Positions 38,901 to 53,900 of a DNA stretch of 64,000 nt are shown here, in pieces. Below the pieces are notes generated by a model. That model was given only the letters and a program-made list of their open reading frames with translations. It did not search any database and was not told the origin of the DNA. The stretch is from Enoplolaimus lenunculus (Eukaryota > Nematoda > Enoplea > Enoplida > Thoracostomopsidae). The position numbers were made by a program, and so were the translations under genes. Positions within the stretch are counted from its first letter, which is position 1, and every line of letters begins with the position of its first letter. The stretch lies in the NCBI GenBank assembly GCA_030248215.1, contig JASANG010003372.1, forward strand, positions 62,001 to 126,000. The letters are read 5' to 3'.

Positions 38901-41900
38901 CGTTAAGGCGGTCCGTCACCGTTCGTTTGTCGTGTGACGCCGGCCGGTGCCGTCCGGCGCCGCCCCTTACCGTACGCCACCATGTGATATCGTACGTGAA
39001 TTACTCACGTACGATAGCGTATGGTGACAGATGGCGCCGCTCGATAAGTATATCGCAACCGTAAAGCCATTTGTTTTTAATTTTTAGCCTGTGCGCAAAC
39101 GGTACATGGAATTGCGTTGGTGAAAAATGTCCAAATGAAACGTCGTGTGCGCCGACGCAATTCCGTTGCATGAGCGATTTTCGTTGCATCAACCGCAACT
39201 GGGTATGTGATGGTGCGTACGATTGCGACGACGGATCTGATGAAGTCGATTGCAGTGAGTTGAACATTTGTCATTTTTTATACATTATCCGCCATTTTTT
39301 TATTTTTAAGTTTTTTATTTTAGTTGCTTTGTAAATATTATTTTATATTTAACTGTGCGCGTGATGACAACTTAATTTTTATGCGATGATGATAATGCGA
39401 ACCTGTGCCCGATGCCACCTGATACATGTGCAATGTCAAGTGTGGCATAACAAAAAAAGATAATAGCAAAAAATTGACGAACTGCGATTATTTGATTAAT
39501 AGTAGTTTTTACTGTTATACTTGAAGTACAAATGCGCGATTTAACGACATTCACTGGAAAATCATATGAGAAACCTTCTACAATTGGAGCTAATTTAATC
39601 TCTGCGCTTATTTACCTTCCCCTTAAGATTTGATGGCAAGCTGTACAATTTCAAGGTTTGTTCACTATTTTCAGTTCGCACTTGTCCACCAACGGCGTTC
39701 CAATGTCACAATGACGAATGCATCCCTGGCCACTATCGATGCGATGGACAACCGGACTGCAGCGATGGAACTGATGAAAAAGATTGCCGTATGTATTTGT
39801 GCTATTATTTGGTTTAAATTTGAGTTTGTTTAAAAGTATGAGCCAAATTGAAAAACAAAAAAGAATTTGACTGAAAGGGAATTTTTAGGAAAAATTGTGT
39901 ATTTTTTACAAATTCGTATCAATGCACATTATTGTTGATGATGCATAAATGATTTTTATACACTGTGTATTGTAATGATTAGACTGCGCTATACGACGAT
40001 GTGCTCACTCGATAGTTGGGATGCGACTAAAACGTGATTTAATTCAGTTTGAAAGCAAAAGGTTTTTGTTGTGATTTTCGAAATCAGGAATCAGGTCAAC
40101 TTAAATCTAGAAAGCAGGCAAGTGGCGTAATGGCATAGACAAGCCATGCGAACACTTGGGCTGCCCACATTCTATTGGGGCAACAGTCAAATATAACACG
40201 AATTAGTTGGTTTGAAGTAGGGTAACGAATACATGCGCTCCCTAATTTTTTGAAGAGACGAGCAAAACCAGTTTATAGTATTGTAAACAACCTGTTGGAA
40301 TACACAGTGCAAACAATTTTACGTTTGCTGGTAATGGTTTTCGTATATCGTCTGCAAAACACCACATAATGTTAACTGGTCAACGCGGTTGTAAACTAGC
40401 AACCCTAAAACAGTCCTCATTAAACTTTTTAACAATGTGTTCTAAAATTTGCACATATATGCTGTCTTTTATTTATATATGAAACAAACGTTACAACAGC
40501 TGAAACACTGACCAAAATACGTATGTCGGGTGTTCCAGCTTTAATAATATTGATTGTACATATTTATATCGGATGATTTTAGCTACACTGGAGTGTGCAG
40601 CAGACGAATTTCAATGCAAAACAGGCGTTTGTTTGCCAATGAAATTCAAATGTGACGGCGAATTGGATTGTGGAGCGGCGGACTATTCTGACGAAGCTGA
40701 CTGTGGTACATTTTTGTTCATGTTTTCATTTTCAATCACGAGCCATAGAAATAGAACGACTTGTTTCTGACCGGCCGCTAGCGTAACAATTTAGGTTTCC
40801 ATCTTGTTCGACATTTCCTTGCGTCAGTCACTTCTAAAGCCAGTGGTTTTATCATTTAAACTCGTTTAATTCTATTTGTTAGTTTTACCGGCTGGCAAAC
40901 ATTGTTTTTTAGTGATTGTTTGATTTGAACGTATAAGTATCCCAGTCATAATAATACTTTAAACCCAGGCTTGTTTGGTAAGAGGTGTAGACAACTGCGG
41001 AATTGCGAATAAAACGAATGGCATATAGTAAATAGGAACAAAACGTGGTCCAATCTGTTGCATTGTTGAGAAGAAACAGGCCTATAACGTCATCACAAAC
41101 GCGACTAATTGTACTGCTTGTTGGTGATAAATATGACATTTATAGAAATTTGCTCTGATACACGATATTTTCATTGTGATGCCAATGACGCTCAAAGCAA
41201 ATGCTTGCCACAAACTCGACGCTGTGACGGTCACGACGACTGTGGAGATATGAGCGATGAACAAGGATGCAGTAAGATAACAGCCCTATAGACGCAGTAT
41301 TCTAAGTAGTGTGGCGTTGCACCGAGCCAGCACCAGTCAGACATTTTTATGTGGCATTTACTGATTTGAAAAATTGCATAAAAGTAGATTGATTCAGTTG
41401 CACAAGATACGTTCAATTTGTATCCACATGCTTTACCAGCTCGTAAGTTACAATTCATAAAGCCAGCTGGCGTTAGATTCTGCATACATTTGAAAATGCG
41501 GTCTAAGAAAACATAACAAGCAGAACTATAGCAGTCTGCGGCGCTGATATGTCTGACTAAATTCATTGGAATATTTACAAAGCAATATAGCGAAGACATA
41601 AACTTAGATTGCAAGTTATTAAGCTTTCTCAACGGTGTTGTCGCCTTCAGTCCATTATCAAACAGCTATAATTGCTTGTTTTTAATACGGAAACGATTAT
41701 TTTTATTTCAGACTGTACATGTACGTTTGGCTTCACCTGCGGCAATTGTGAATGCGTTGATTTAATGCAACGTTGCGACGGCGTCAAAGACTGCGATACT
41801 GATGAAATTGGTTGTGATTGTGAAGAAGGACAATTTTCTTGCAACAACGGTACTTGTATTGACGTTGCGAACGTTTGTGACGGCGTGTACGATTGCCCAG

Positions 41901-44900
41901 ATCGCGAAGACGAACGGCATCCAAAATGCGGTAAGTAAAACAATTGTTGGTAGAGAAGATTTAGTTTGAAGTCGACTTTTAAGTTGTTCGTACTGTCTAT
42001 TATCAGTTGTTAAGTTTTTTGTAATGTTTAACCCCTTCTCACATTGAGTTGCCTATAGGCAACTCAGCGCAGTGTACATACGTTAAATAATATATATCGC
42101 ACCGTGTTGAACAATTGCAACACGTATACATAGTACTAAATCACCACAAGACGTGTGAGCCCCCTCGGGCTCGAGCGTCAAGCTCCTATAGCTGAGTGGT
42201 GATGGTATACGCCTCCCACTCCAGTCACTGGAGTTTGAATTCAAGCACAAAAGTAGGTCTCAGGGAAAATAGAAAATATTCATGTGAGAAAGGGTTAATA
42301 TATTACTAGTTTCTTTGGCACAACGTTTTTGGCTTATAAACGATCTTTACCGTTACGCTCCGCCAAAATGGGCATAATAACGGTGGTCGGATTTTTGAAA
42401 TTCGTTGCATACTTGAATCGGTTACAATTTGTTGTGATAATTTTCCACAAATTTTGAATTTGTAAAAGTTCAACGTTGAGTGATCGCATACTTTATTACT
42501 GGCATTGCTTTTAGCACCAACACTTTCAACCGAAATACCTCGGTCAACAATCGCGGCAAATCGAACAACGTTTGCTGTCACTTGTCCGTCGTTGATGCAC
42601 ACTTGTTCAGATGGAAGTTGCGTTCATGGATACCCGTGCGATGCGACGATCGACTGTAAAGACGCATCAGATGAAAAGAATTGTGCGACAACGCTGAAAC
42701 CGTGTTCGGTAAAGCGAGCTTCAGAACTGTGAATGGGTCATGTTTGTTTTTAAGTGCAAGTTATCTACGGAAAGCTTCACAAAGAATGTTATGAAGATAC
42801 GGCAGTTAAAACTCTGGCTTGCATATTCGCTGAGGGTTTGAAAGGTTCATGGTTTGCCGGCCCAAGTATAGAACAGGGCCGGATTTGTCTTAAGAAAAGG
42901 GGCTATAATAGAGTCAGTTTAAGCTTTAGACTAATTTTTTGCTTAGGCTTAGGCTTAGGCTTAGGAATAGGCTCATCCATATGCTTAGATTTAGGCTTAG
43001 GCTTAGGAATAGGCTCATCCATAGGCTTAGGCTTAGGCTTAGGCTTAGGTTTAGGAATATGCTTATACTACTGTTCCGGCCCTGTTCTACAGATGGGCCG
43101 CAAATACAAAGTGTGCTAAGAAAATATATATCGCGTCGACAGTTTTTACGGGAGCAAGATATAAAACCACTTAAGAAGAACCTTTTGGATTCGAGACGAA
43201 CAAACTTTTCGTTCGCAAAACCGTTACATGGAGGTTATATCCTTGTGAAATGAAATCCGGCTACTGGCACCAAAATTGAAAAATGTTTAAAACTTACAAA
43301 TTGAATGTTTTCATAGAATGATTTTTTGCCAATCACATTAAAGTTTCGAGTATTTACTAACGCAATTTACGAAACGATCAAAATGTGTGTTTAATTTTAT
43401 TGCTGACAACATGTGGCATAAATTGTTGCCAATGGCTGAAATTTTCGTACTTTTGTAGTTACCGCCGCCACTTTGGAAATGTGGGCGAAGAACTTTTGTA
43501 CTTGTAACACAAAAATGTTTTGTTTTCCTGTGTCAAAAACTAGTTTCTGGCGCGAAAATTGGTCGTCATTTTTGCAGTTATAATTTTCAGGAGGACTTGC
43601 TGTCCCCTGCACCTCCTACGATGTAGAAGGGATACTAAGTAGGATGGAGGCTATCGCTTCCCAAGGTCGCGGCACTATAAGCATTTTATTATTGAAAGTG
43701 ATAAAATTATTGAAATAGTTTTGAACAGTTTTAACGCGTAAGTATGAGAAGTGGTTAGCGCGGGGTGTTTGTGGGACAGCAGCCCACATTCTGCTTACAA
43801 AACGAAATTGGTGTGGCGGGGGCAAAATTTTTAACCGTAGAAGCGAAACTACAAGAGTACCGAAATTTTTATAAATCAAGTTTGGTTTTTCATAAAATTT
43901 TTGTTTGTGTTCAGACAAAAAATTTAAAAAAATTAATATTTAGTGAAGTAGCATAATTTCTGAATTTTTGAAACTGATTTTGTTGTATTGCAGCCGGGGG
44001 GCGTTCGCCAATATTTCACCCACTTTTACAGATAATAGTTGTTATAGAACAACGAATTCCGTTGCCATAATGGATATTGTGTTCCAAAGATTGATTTATG
44101 TGACGGAGTACGCGACTGTGACGATGGATCTGATGAAATCGGCTGCGCGACAAGTAAGCACATTTATAAGGAACTTATCGAGCAGAACATGGAGTCGCTT
44201 CGCCAATTAAATGTTTTTTAGTTAGATGGAAACTCCATCCTATTGGCTAACTGTTAGTAATCACCAAAATCTGTTGTAAACCCGTATTCTCAAATGTGTG
44301 CCGAACTTATCCCCAGTTGGTGATAGGCTTTATAACTGTCGAACAAGTGGGTGCTGAAGCTCAATATTCACCACATTTTTGCATATGATTTGCTATTATA
44401 CTCCTGTACCAATTTTAAGTCCAACCACTGCAACAATCACTAAGTTTGAAAACTAATTACTAACTGATGATAGTTGATATGCACATTTGAAAATATTTGC
44501 GCTAGTTGTCATCATTATAGTTGTCTTTCGATGTCAACGTTTAGCAAGTCAATATTTGTCTGCTAACAAAAAGAATACAAAATAGATGCTCAGTTTGACA
44601 TTTCTTGGTGATATCCTTTGCCTATGAATACAGTTCCGTTATAGTTTTAACACTGTTTGTCCTATTGACATTCGTTTTGGATTGCTACTAAACTATAAAA
44701 ATACATAGCTTATGCGTTGTTTTCTTGGCTTATTATACTAATACTTGCACATGATATTTCAGCGCCGTCTTATATGTGTAAAGAAGATGAGTTTGAATGC
44801 AAGCACCACTATCAATGCGTCAGCGAAGAATTTGTTTGCGATGGTGAATTTGACTGCGCCGATAAGTCTGACGAAGACAATTGCAGTAAGTTTGCAGGTT

Positions 44901-47900
44901 TTTTGTATGTTTTGTAGATAAAAGGGCAATTGTGAATAGTTGGCTTTTATATATTGTGAGAGTTAAAAACAAAGCACAGGCAGGCGGCGTTGTTTGGCGA
45001 AACATATTAAAACGAAACATTTCGATGCGTCGCAAGGTTTGTTTAACAGTTGCTATACCTACTAAAATAAGCAAAGTATGACCTCAATGTATTTTTTGTG
45101 GCGAGACATTGAAGACGTAGCGAGCGAGAAAATTTTTGATTAACATGCGCATGTTGATTATCCTACTGTAGTGACCCAAATAAGAGGGAGTGATATTTAT
45201 TTGGCGTCTCCAGAAGGTTCCCCCTGTTGTTCGGTTACGGACTGTTATTTGTTTTTGACACGCCCTCCGCCACCCTTCGTTACTGATATATATCCGGCAT
45301 TGCAACTATCCGTTGAATTAAACGCTTATTTGTCTTGCATCCAAACTTGATCGATAACGCAAGGTTATACTTGGGAATGTATTCAAAACTTAAGTATGCT
45401 TTAAAATTTCGAATTCAACTTTATTTCGTGTTGCAGTCATTTATGCATTACAATTAGGGATAATTGACATTTTTGGACTATAATGAAGGTTTAAAGCCTC
45501 TATCCGCTTGCGGACATTTATTAGGGATACTGGCTCCAATTGATTGGGACAGAAAATAGGGACCCTTACCGAACCTCTCTTATGTTAATTTTTTTATCCA
45601 CACAGAGGTATTGTGATAATACAATACATTACACCTCTATAAACATTAGTGCCCGTTCTCATCACCATTTGAAATTTTTCAGTGACCTCACCGACCCCTC
45701 GGTTGACAACTTGGCTAACAACAACGCCACCTAAATGTGACGACGATGAATTCCGATGTACCGAACATCCACAATGCATTGACATGGATGCAAAATGTGA
45801 CGGCGTTGAAGACTGTCGAGACGGAACTGATGAAAAAGATTGCGGTAAGTCTATTCATTTTGTAAATGTTTATTGTTTAGTCATTTTTTGCTAAATTAGC
45901 ATATGTAAGTAGTGAAATACAGTTTTTCTAGTATTCTCAAATGTGCGCAGCACATATCATCGGAAGGTTGATAATTTGATTTTGGAGTTGTTGTGAACCG
46001 AAAATGGCATTTGCCTGTCAAATGGTTCGGCGAACACTAATTTTTATAAACAGTGTTAAAAATTATTGACAGAAACAAAATATGAAAATCGAATTTTTAT
46101 ATATATCATTGTTTTAGTAACAATTCCACCCGAAAAAGATTGCATTTACACAGTGCGACCAGACGAGTTGGGCGAAAATAAAGTTCGCGATTTTGGCGAC
46201 GGTATCACAGCTGAGTTTACTGACGACAAAATGTTAACGTTTGAATTCAATGAACTGGTTGAAATTACCGGAATCGAAACTGAAACCGAAGACGGCAATC
46301 CACAAGCTTTAATTGTGTATGATAAAGAAGGCAAACCCTCAGATATGGTGAGTAGTTGTGTGGGATCCAGACGGGCCTTGTCTCCTGGTAGAAAAGGATT
46401 CTGTTGGCGTAGAGTTTATGGACATAGGCTTAAAATTAGGTTTACGATAAGGTTTCGGTGGCTCTCTCAGTTGTAGTGTGTAGGCCTTTCTACTTACGGT
46501 GGGTCAGTTCTTTTATATTAATGTTAATAGTTTATTAGATTGTTTTGTGGTTATTATATGTCAAATCTCAGCCGCTAAATCGACAGTCCTTTGAAAAATA
46601 TTAGCAATTCATTGGAAAAGTTTGGGTTTGAAATAAGTGCTGTGAAACTCTCGTATGCTTCAAGTGATTTTACCGCAATAACATATTTGGCTGGTTGCGG
46701 GACTGAATCAATAATAAATACCGCTCAGTGAGATACTGAAACAACTGAAATAATGTAGCGGACGTATTGAGTAACACACAAGCATTGATTTTTTAATTGA
46801 AGCAAAATCTTGGCCTTTTGGCGTTGATTACAATGCAACATTCGTACTTTTATTTTTGCAGGTAACGTTTGAAACTGGCACTGAAGTCCCGAGACCGGTT
46901 CCGCTATCGTTCAAAGACGCCGTTGTGGTCAAAATATCGGGTCCGTACGGAAAACCGTTTGATTTAAGCAATTTGAAACTGCTCACGTTGCATGCTTGCT
47001 CAGAAGGTGGGTACATTTTTTACGCATATACATTTTACGTTTTATTAGTTTAGCGCTGTTTTATGTGCATAATATGAACTAGTCAGTCGGCTTTACGCAA
47101 TGCGCAAAAGTTAGCGAATTCACAACAATCCGCATGCAAGTTTTCTTTTCACGGAACAATCACATTTTCTTCTAAGAAAACAGGGAATTCAAAGTAACGC
47201 TGGAAAGTTACCCAAATGGACAACCTGCGTACGGCATGCGACCGTCACAAACGTTTGCAACAACGTAGTTTCTGCAACAAAAACCTTTAATTCTATCATT
47301 AATATTAAATTATCGTTTGATCAAAGTTAGACTTAAAACTGCTAAACGTTTCGAACAAAACTTAAATTTCCAAGAATTTTACAGTAACGTTCACACATGG
47401 AATAAAGTACTGAAACAACTGCGTAAATATTTCAACGATTAGCTGTATTTTAAATTTTGAATTCACATTTCTAGCAAGCACCGTCTCACCGAAGACAGAA
47501 GGAACAACTGAACAACGTAAGCAGTGTATATACTATTGTAAACGAGCTAAATTGTTGTAATATTTGAAACGTCAACATTTTAACCCCTTCTCACATTGAG
47601 TTGCCTATAGACAGCTCAGCGCAGTGTATATATATGTTTAACAATTGCAACACGTATACATAGTACTAAATCACCACAAGACGTGAGAGCCCCCTCGTGC
47701 TCGAGCGTCAAGCTCCAATAGCTTAGTGGTGATGGTATACGCCTCCCGCTCCAGTCACTGGAGTTCGAATCCAAGCGTAAAAGTAGGTCACAGGGAAAAT
47801 ACAAAATATTCATGTGAGAAACGGTTAATATATATTTACCGATCTTTAATCTGCTTGTATCATATAGAAACAACCGTTTATCAAAAGTTTTCATTAGGTT

Positions 47901-50900
47901 TCAGACGTTTTGAAACTGAGACCGGTTTTAAATGTGATCAGTGATTTGCTTTATTTTGTCTAAATTTGTGTACTAAAAGCATAAAAATTAGCTAAACGAT
48001 GCCCAAATTACGTACTGTTTGATATTTCTGCAGTTTAACATTGTATTTTTCTTTACATTTATGTGATTTATGGTATGAAAATACCGACGTTTTCACGTTT
48101 TATGTTAATATCAGAATAGAACCTGTAATTTAGATCAGTTTCCACTGAAACCTGATGTTCATTTTTGTATTGTGTTGTTTTATGCTTGTAATTTTTTGCA
48201 ATTTTACATATACATCGTTTCTAGTATTTGATGTTTTGATTCTGTTTGCACCCTGTAAGACATGCAATATGCCGCAATCATGGCACCAAATACTCAGGCA
48301 TGCCATCGCCATGCCTAGCTAAAGTATGTATTGGTACTGTGGCTAGCCATCGAATTAACTGCATTTTTTTCAGCATACTGTATCTATTCAATCGACACAA
48401 AAGAACTTGAAGGAGGCAAAATTCATACGTTTCCCGGTGCTCAAGTTTATATTCAGGACAATGCAGTAGTGTCGTTTGATTTTGATGAACCAAGAGATTT
48501 TAGCGAAATTACGCTTATTTCTCGGCTTCCAACCCTGGTCACTGTGGCACCGTTTAGCCCCGAAGGCGGCGTGATACCGGTACAAAAAAGTTATTTAGTT
48601 TTGGTCAGCTTTTGATTTATATCAATTTAGATCTTAATGGAAAAAACTCAGTTAGTATCTATAGTGAAAAAATTCTCAGTTAGTAACTATGCTGGAAAAA
48701 ATCTTCTAGTGTTTATATAGGAAAAAATCTCAGTTAATATCTATAATGGAAAAATCTCAGCTAGTATCTATAATCCTTTCACTCATAGAGTATACTATGA
48801 GCAATTAAATATGAATAATATACGAGCAGTACAGACATTGTGAGCAGTGTTCAACAATTCTAACTTATATGTGAAGTGAAAAATCTCCGCTTAACGTGAG
48901 AGCCTTCTCGGGCTCGAGCTTCAAGCTCATATAACTTATAGATCGCCATAAACGTCAACCTCCCGTGAGGCTGTGGATTTAATATTACCTTGAAATTACA
49001 TCCTATATGAAATTGAACATGTGAGAAATGGTTAAATTAACAAAAACTTAAGTTACAGGGGTCAAATTTTCAAATAAGCAGAAACGCAGGTTGTTGTGGC
49101 TGGCACTTAACCCGTTTATAACAGGGTGTCTATTCCACAAAAACGAGCACAGAATTTGAGGAATGCGAGCGTTTCCTTTACCATCGTTGTGTATGCTTCA
49201 GTGCATAAGTTTGCTGAATATAATCATAACAATTCGCTAACCATAAATATTATTACACGTATCAAACATCAGTGGCCAGCAATCGTGTCAAAAATACAAA
49301 ATGCTTTTCGCGCTTATGCTAAGTGTTTAGTACATTAAATGCTAATATACCGTTTTGACGTTTGTTTTTACATGACTTCTTAGACTACAAAAAAATTAAG
49401 TTTTATATCATTTTAGATACGACCGATCCTCATGCAACCAGGCGTTCCTAACGTCAGACCAATCACTCCAGTAGCTCAAGACGTCAAAATGATCAGTGTA
49501 CTCAAACAACATGTAACGCATATTACTGTGGTCGCATGCAAACATCCGCCAACTCCGACTCCAAGTACATTTAAACCGCCGACAACTGTAACAAATGCTA
49601 CAGAACGTCCAACAACTGTTCCTCGTACGTTTATATTTTTCACCGTAGTCATTTTCGAGACATAGAATCTAATTATGTCCTATTATTATAAGTAAACACA
49701 TAACTAAGCGTAATCATATTAAGCCTAAACATAATCCTAATCGTAAGCATAAACCTAAGCTTAAGCCGAAGACTATCAGATTCTGAGTCCGCTAGTTTTT
49801 CTGTCTTTCAATGACCCGACCCTATTAACGTGGGCCAGGTTAAAAATATGAGCCCATGGTAATTCAACAGTCTGTACTTTCCACAGTATATAGAATGCTA
49901 AAACCAGTTAAGCCCTATTCACACGTGCAACAAATTACACGCAGAACTTGCATTTTTTCATCAGCCAATGAAAAAGCGACTGCAGTAAATTCAGTGAACT
50001 TGCATGGTTATTCACAAATGTGAACTAACTTCCTAGCAATGATTTTTAATGAATTATTTTGTAACGTCGCGCGGTCAACACTCGTGAGTGCCTTCCAAAA
50101 ACATACCCAGAATTGGATTACAATAACACCCAAGATCGTATTCCGTGCGTTACCCTAAAACAGTTTCTATACTCCTATACCACTATCTTAATCACCAAAC
50201 TTTATACTTTACAAAGAGCAGTACACTTCGACTCTCAAAAAATAAAATTTTCACACACAACTACGTGTCAGACCCAAGAGTTCTCAATAAAACAGGATAC
50301 ACAGACTTTTGCAAATTGCACAATAATACTCCGATAACATGTTGAAATACGACTCAAAAATTGCGCTGATTATTGAGTAAATTTCGTAAAAAAATTCGCA
50401 GTCACTATATGTACCAAACACCACAAACCTCTAGTAAGGCCACACAGGCCACCAATTACAACTGAATTACTACTGCACACAGCAACGAACAAAACTTACC
50501 AATAGGCAATGAATGAGTAAAACGGCATTGTGTCCTTAAGGACAAAATCTAATTCTGGGTATATTTTTGGGAGGCACTCACGAGTGTTGACCCCGTGCGA
50601 CGTTACAATTTGCAGCTGCAAGTTTTTCGAACGGGATTTGGGACAAAATTTGCAAGTGCAAGTTACAGCTGCAAGTACTCGCAGCAAAAACTTGTACATG
50701 TGAATATTAGGGCTTTAGCGTTTTAGGTATTGCAACTTTGAAGCAATTATTATATTATAAATTTGCAGCACATTTAGTTGGTACTGCATTGCCTCTAATT
50801 GCAAAGATACCTCATTTATTATACTGTACAGACCGTTAACACGTTGTCAATGCCTATATAATTAGCAGGATGCAACCAGATGTTAAAAATACCGGAGCCG

Positions 50901-53900
50901 GAGCCGGAGATGAAGGAAACTTGCCGGAGCCAGAGCCGGAGGTGAGGCAAAATTTGGTAGTAAAAATGATGGTCAATCCGTTAATGTAGCCAATATCTGC
51001 AACATGTTGTTAAGTTGTTCGATTTTACGTTGATTTTCTTTGAAATTTCGGAAATAGACATTGAAGACGGTGCATCGCTATACATAATAGTGAATAAACC
51101 TTACGATGTCAGCCGCATTTTAACATCAATTTTTATTAGAAAATTTTAATTTAGAACACAGATGTGGCCTTGATGGGCCTCTTTTTTAAATCTGTTATAA
51201 TAACATAGCGTGCATTTTAAATGTTACAGCTGGTTTCGAGTGTCGTTCGCAATTTCACTCGTGCCATTCTGTGCCTCAATGTATGTACAAAGATTATTTC
51301 TGTGATGGTCAAGTTGACTGCATAGATGGATCGGACGAAGCTGATTGTGCCACGCGTCCACCAGGGGTCACTTTGCCACCTTGGGTGCCAACCACAACGC
51401 AAGAGCCATCAGGTGAATGGTTACGTCGTTTTCGCCCTATCACTTCTCTTAAACCTCAGAATAGGCGAGATTTTGGAAAGTATAGTTACGTTCTATAAAA
51501 TTCCAAGGTGATATCTTGAAACCAACTACTTCAAAAAATTCCATGGTGGTATATTAAAACCAACCCCTTTAAAAATTCCAAGGCGGTATCTTACAACCAA
51601 CCCCTTTAACAAATTCCAATGGACGAAGGTTACTACCTCTACGGAGTTCAGCATAACAGCATTCCAAAACATGAATACATATTGTTTTATTTAAGACAAT
51701 AACACTTCGAAGTTCAGAGTGAAACGGGATTTGTGCAAAATATTCTAATTAATACTGAACGGATGATTTCAAAATTAGGAACAGGATTTTATTTTAGAAA
51801 TAAATATTTAAAAATGAATAGTACAACGTTTCATATTCAGAAATGAGTAATTGAGTAAAATGGATAATAAAAGGTTTTTCAAAAAAAGTATATTTGAATT
51901 GAAATGTTTTTACTATTTTAGAACAATGCGCCTTTTATGTGACCAAAGATGAAATGGATCGTTTCGGGTTGATTGACGAGAAACTTTTACCCGATGCCGA
52001 CATTAAATGGTCGTTTGACCACGTAGATGTATCGTTCAAATTTCATCCGCACACAGATTTAACTCATATTATCCTAATGGTAACGCGCGATGCGCTGGTT
52101 AAAGTTAAAACTATTGGAACAGATGGCAAAGACCGTGGCCCTGAGCAGGTATGCAAGTCTACAGGCGGCATCCTAAGCTGCGCGATGCGTTAATCATCAG
52201 TTAGTAACAGGTCTTCAAACAAGCGAATTGTGAAATGTGCGCATTTGGGATTTCATACTGAAGCAGGAACAATTTAATTTAGTAAAATATGCAGATTCTC
52301 AAAGTTTCTAAACGTTTCATGGTTTAACTGAAGCTCTGTTTGCGAAAACATAATTGTAAGGACATGAGAATATTGTGCACTCTAAAAATTTCATTTATAT
52401 TAAACGAATCTTTTACGGTAACTTGCCGATAAATTCTGAAAAGATAAAACTACTTAAGTTTTTAGTTACATCTTTTGTATTTTTTATTCGAAATTTGCTA
52501 AGCTGTCTATTTCAATCATGTTTAAAAGTATAGTCTGACCATTACCTTACCTTCGAATCTCGTCCCCACTATCCTGATCAGGTTGCATATGGTCGACAAA
52601 ATCACATTTACACAGTTGTGCCATTTTTATGCCAAAATTGTGTTTTAACACACACTAAAAATTTTCAATTATATAGAGATGATGCGGGATTCACGTTATA
52701 ACCGGGTCAAGTGAGCCACGATTTGTCCAATGTTGATTCGACGTCAACGTTAAAATTAATGCTCTAATATCGGGTCAACAGACGAAACTCGAAAGTCATG
52801 TGACACTAGCTTACAAACCACCGTTTTAAAATGTTTAATGTGGGACATTTATGCGAATATCATATAATATTCCTAAATTACAACGAATATCATTTCACAT
52901 TAAACAGGACAGTGTAATTTTTGCGTGCCTATAAATGAATGAAAGGTCGGATAAGGGAGCCACAGATGTACTTTCAAATATTTAAAAAGTTCGCTCAGAA
53001 CTATAGCGTCATAATTCAAGAATTCAAATCTAAAATTCTGGTATCATATGATATTCAACAGGCCAATTTGGGTATGTCACCTCAAATATGGAGACATTTG
53101 ACAATATATCGTATGATATTCACTGACAATACATCAAATATTATACGACAATGAAGAACAAAAGGTGACCTACACATGACGATAGCACACAAGGGGTTAA
53201 CAAGCAGGCAAAATGTTTACTAAATAGTCTATAGGGACAAAACATGTTCCAAGCTACCCCTGTTATAACGTGAGCCCGGCATTGGTACACTTGCGATTTA
53301 TTTTATACTTCATTCGTTTACAGAAAGCATCAAAATGTTTGTTGTTTGAAATATGAAAAGCGTTTGAAAATGCGCTTCATTTCTGACGCGATTCTTTTGT
53401 GTGTAACATTTTGTTTACCTTCAGGTAATTCGATTTGATTGGTTCAATTACGTATACACGTATCCGAATCCGGTTAGCGATGTAGAACGTGTTGAACTGT
53501 CGATTCAACGGCCAGTCTACCGCGGACCGTTTCCACACTATTATCTGGCGTACATGATTGGCTGCGCGCATATAGAAGAACCAATTTCGACAACCATACC
53601 ACCAGACGTTTGTGCTTCAGATCAGTTTACTTGCAAACATCAACATTATTGTGTTGCAAGCGATCACATTTGCGATGGTGAATACGACTGTCCTGATCAA
53701 TCTGATGAAGAAGACTGTCCAACAACGATCCGAACGCCGCCTGTTACCGTTCCAACGACGCCGTTTTCGATGCCAACTACAGGTAAGTGTAATTTAGAGT
53801 CTAGTCGTGTTTAATTCGCCAATATGGAGATAATTTATACAAATAAATGATTGAAACTGTTTGAAAAATTAGGCAGTCGTGTGGCAGTTAGCCCGCATTG

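Noticed and set aside
40117-40190. Possible tRNA-like sequence GTGGCGTAATGGCATAG
   Set aside because: No convincing box B and no stem pairing.
44000-44047. Alternative earlier acceptors for exon 31
   Set aside because: Frames from TTGCAG at about 43993 or TTACAG at about 44031 meet stops or lose the LDLa frame; TTATAG at 44047 keeps it.
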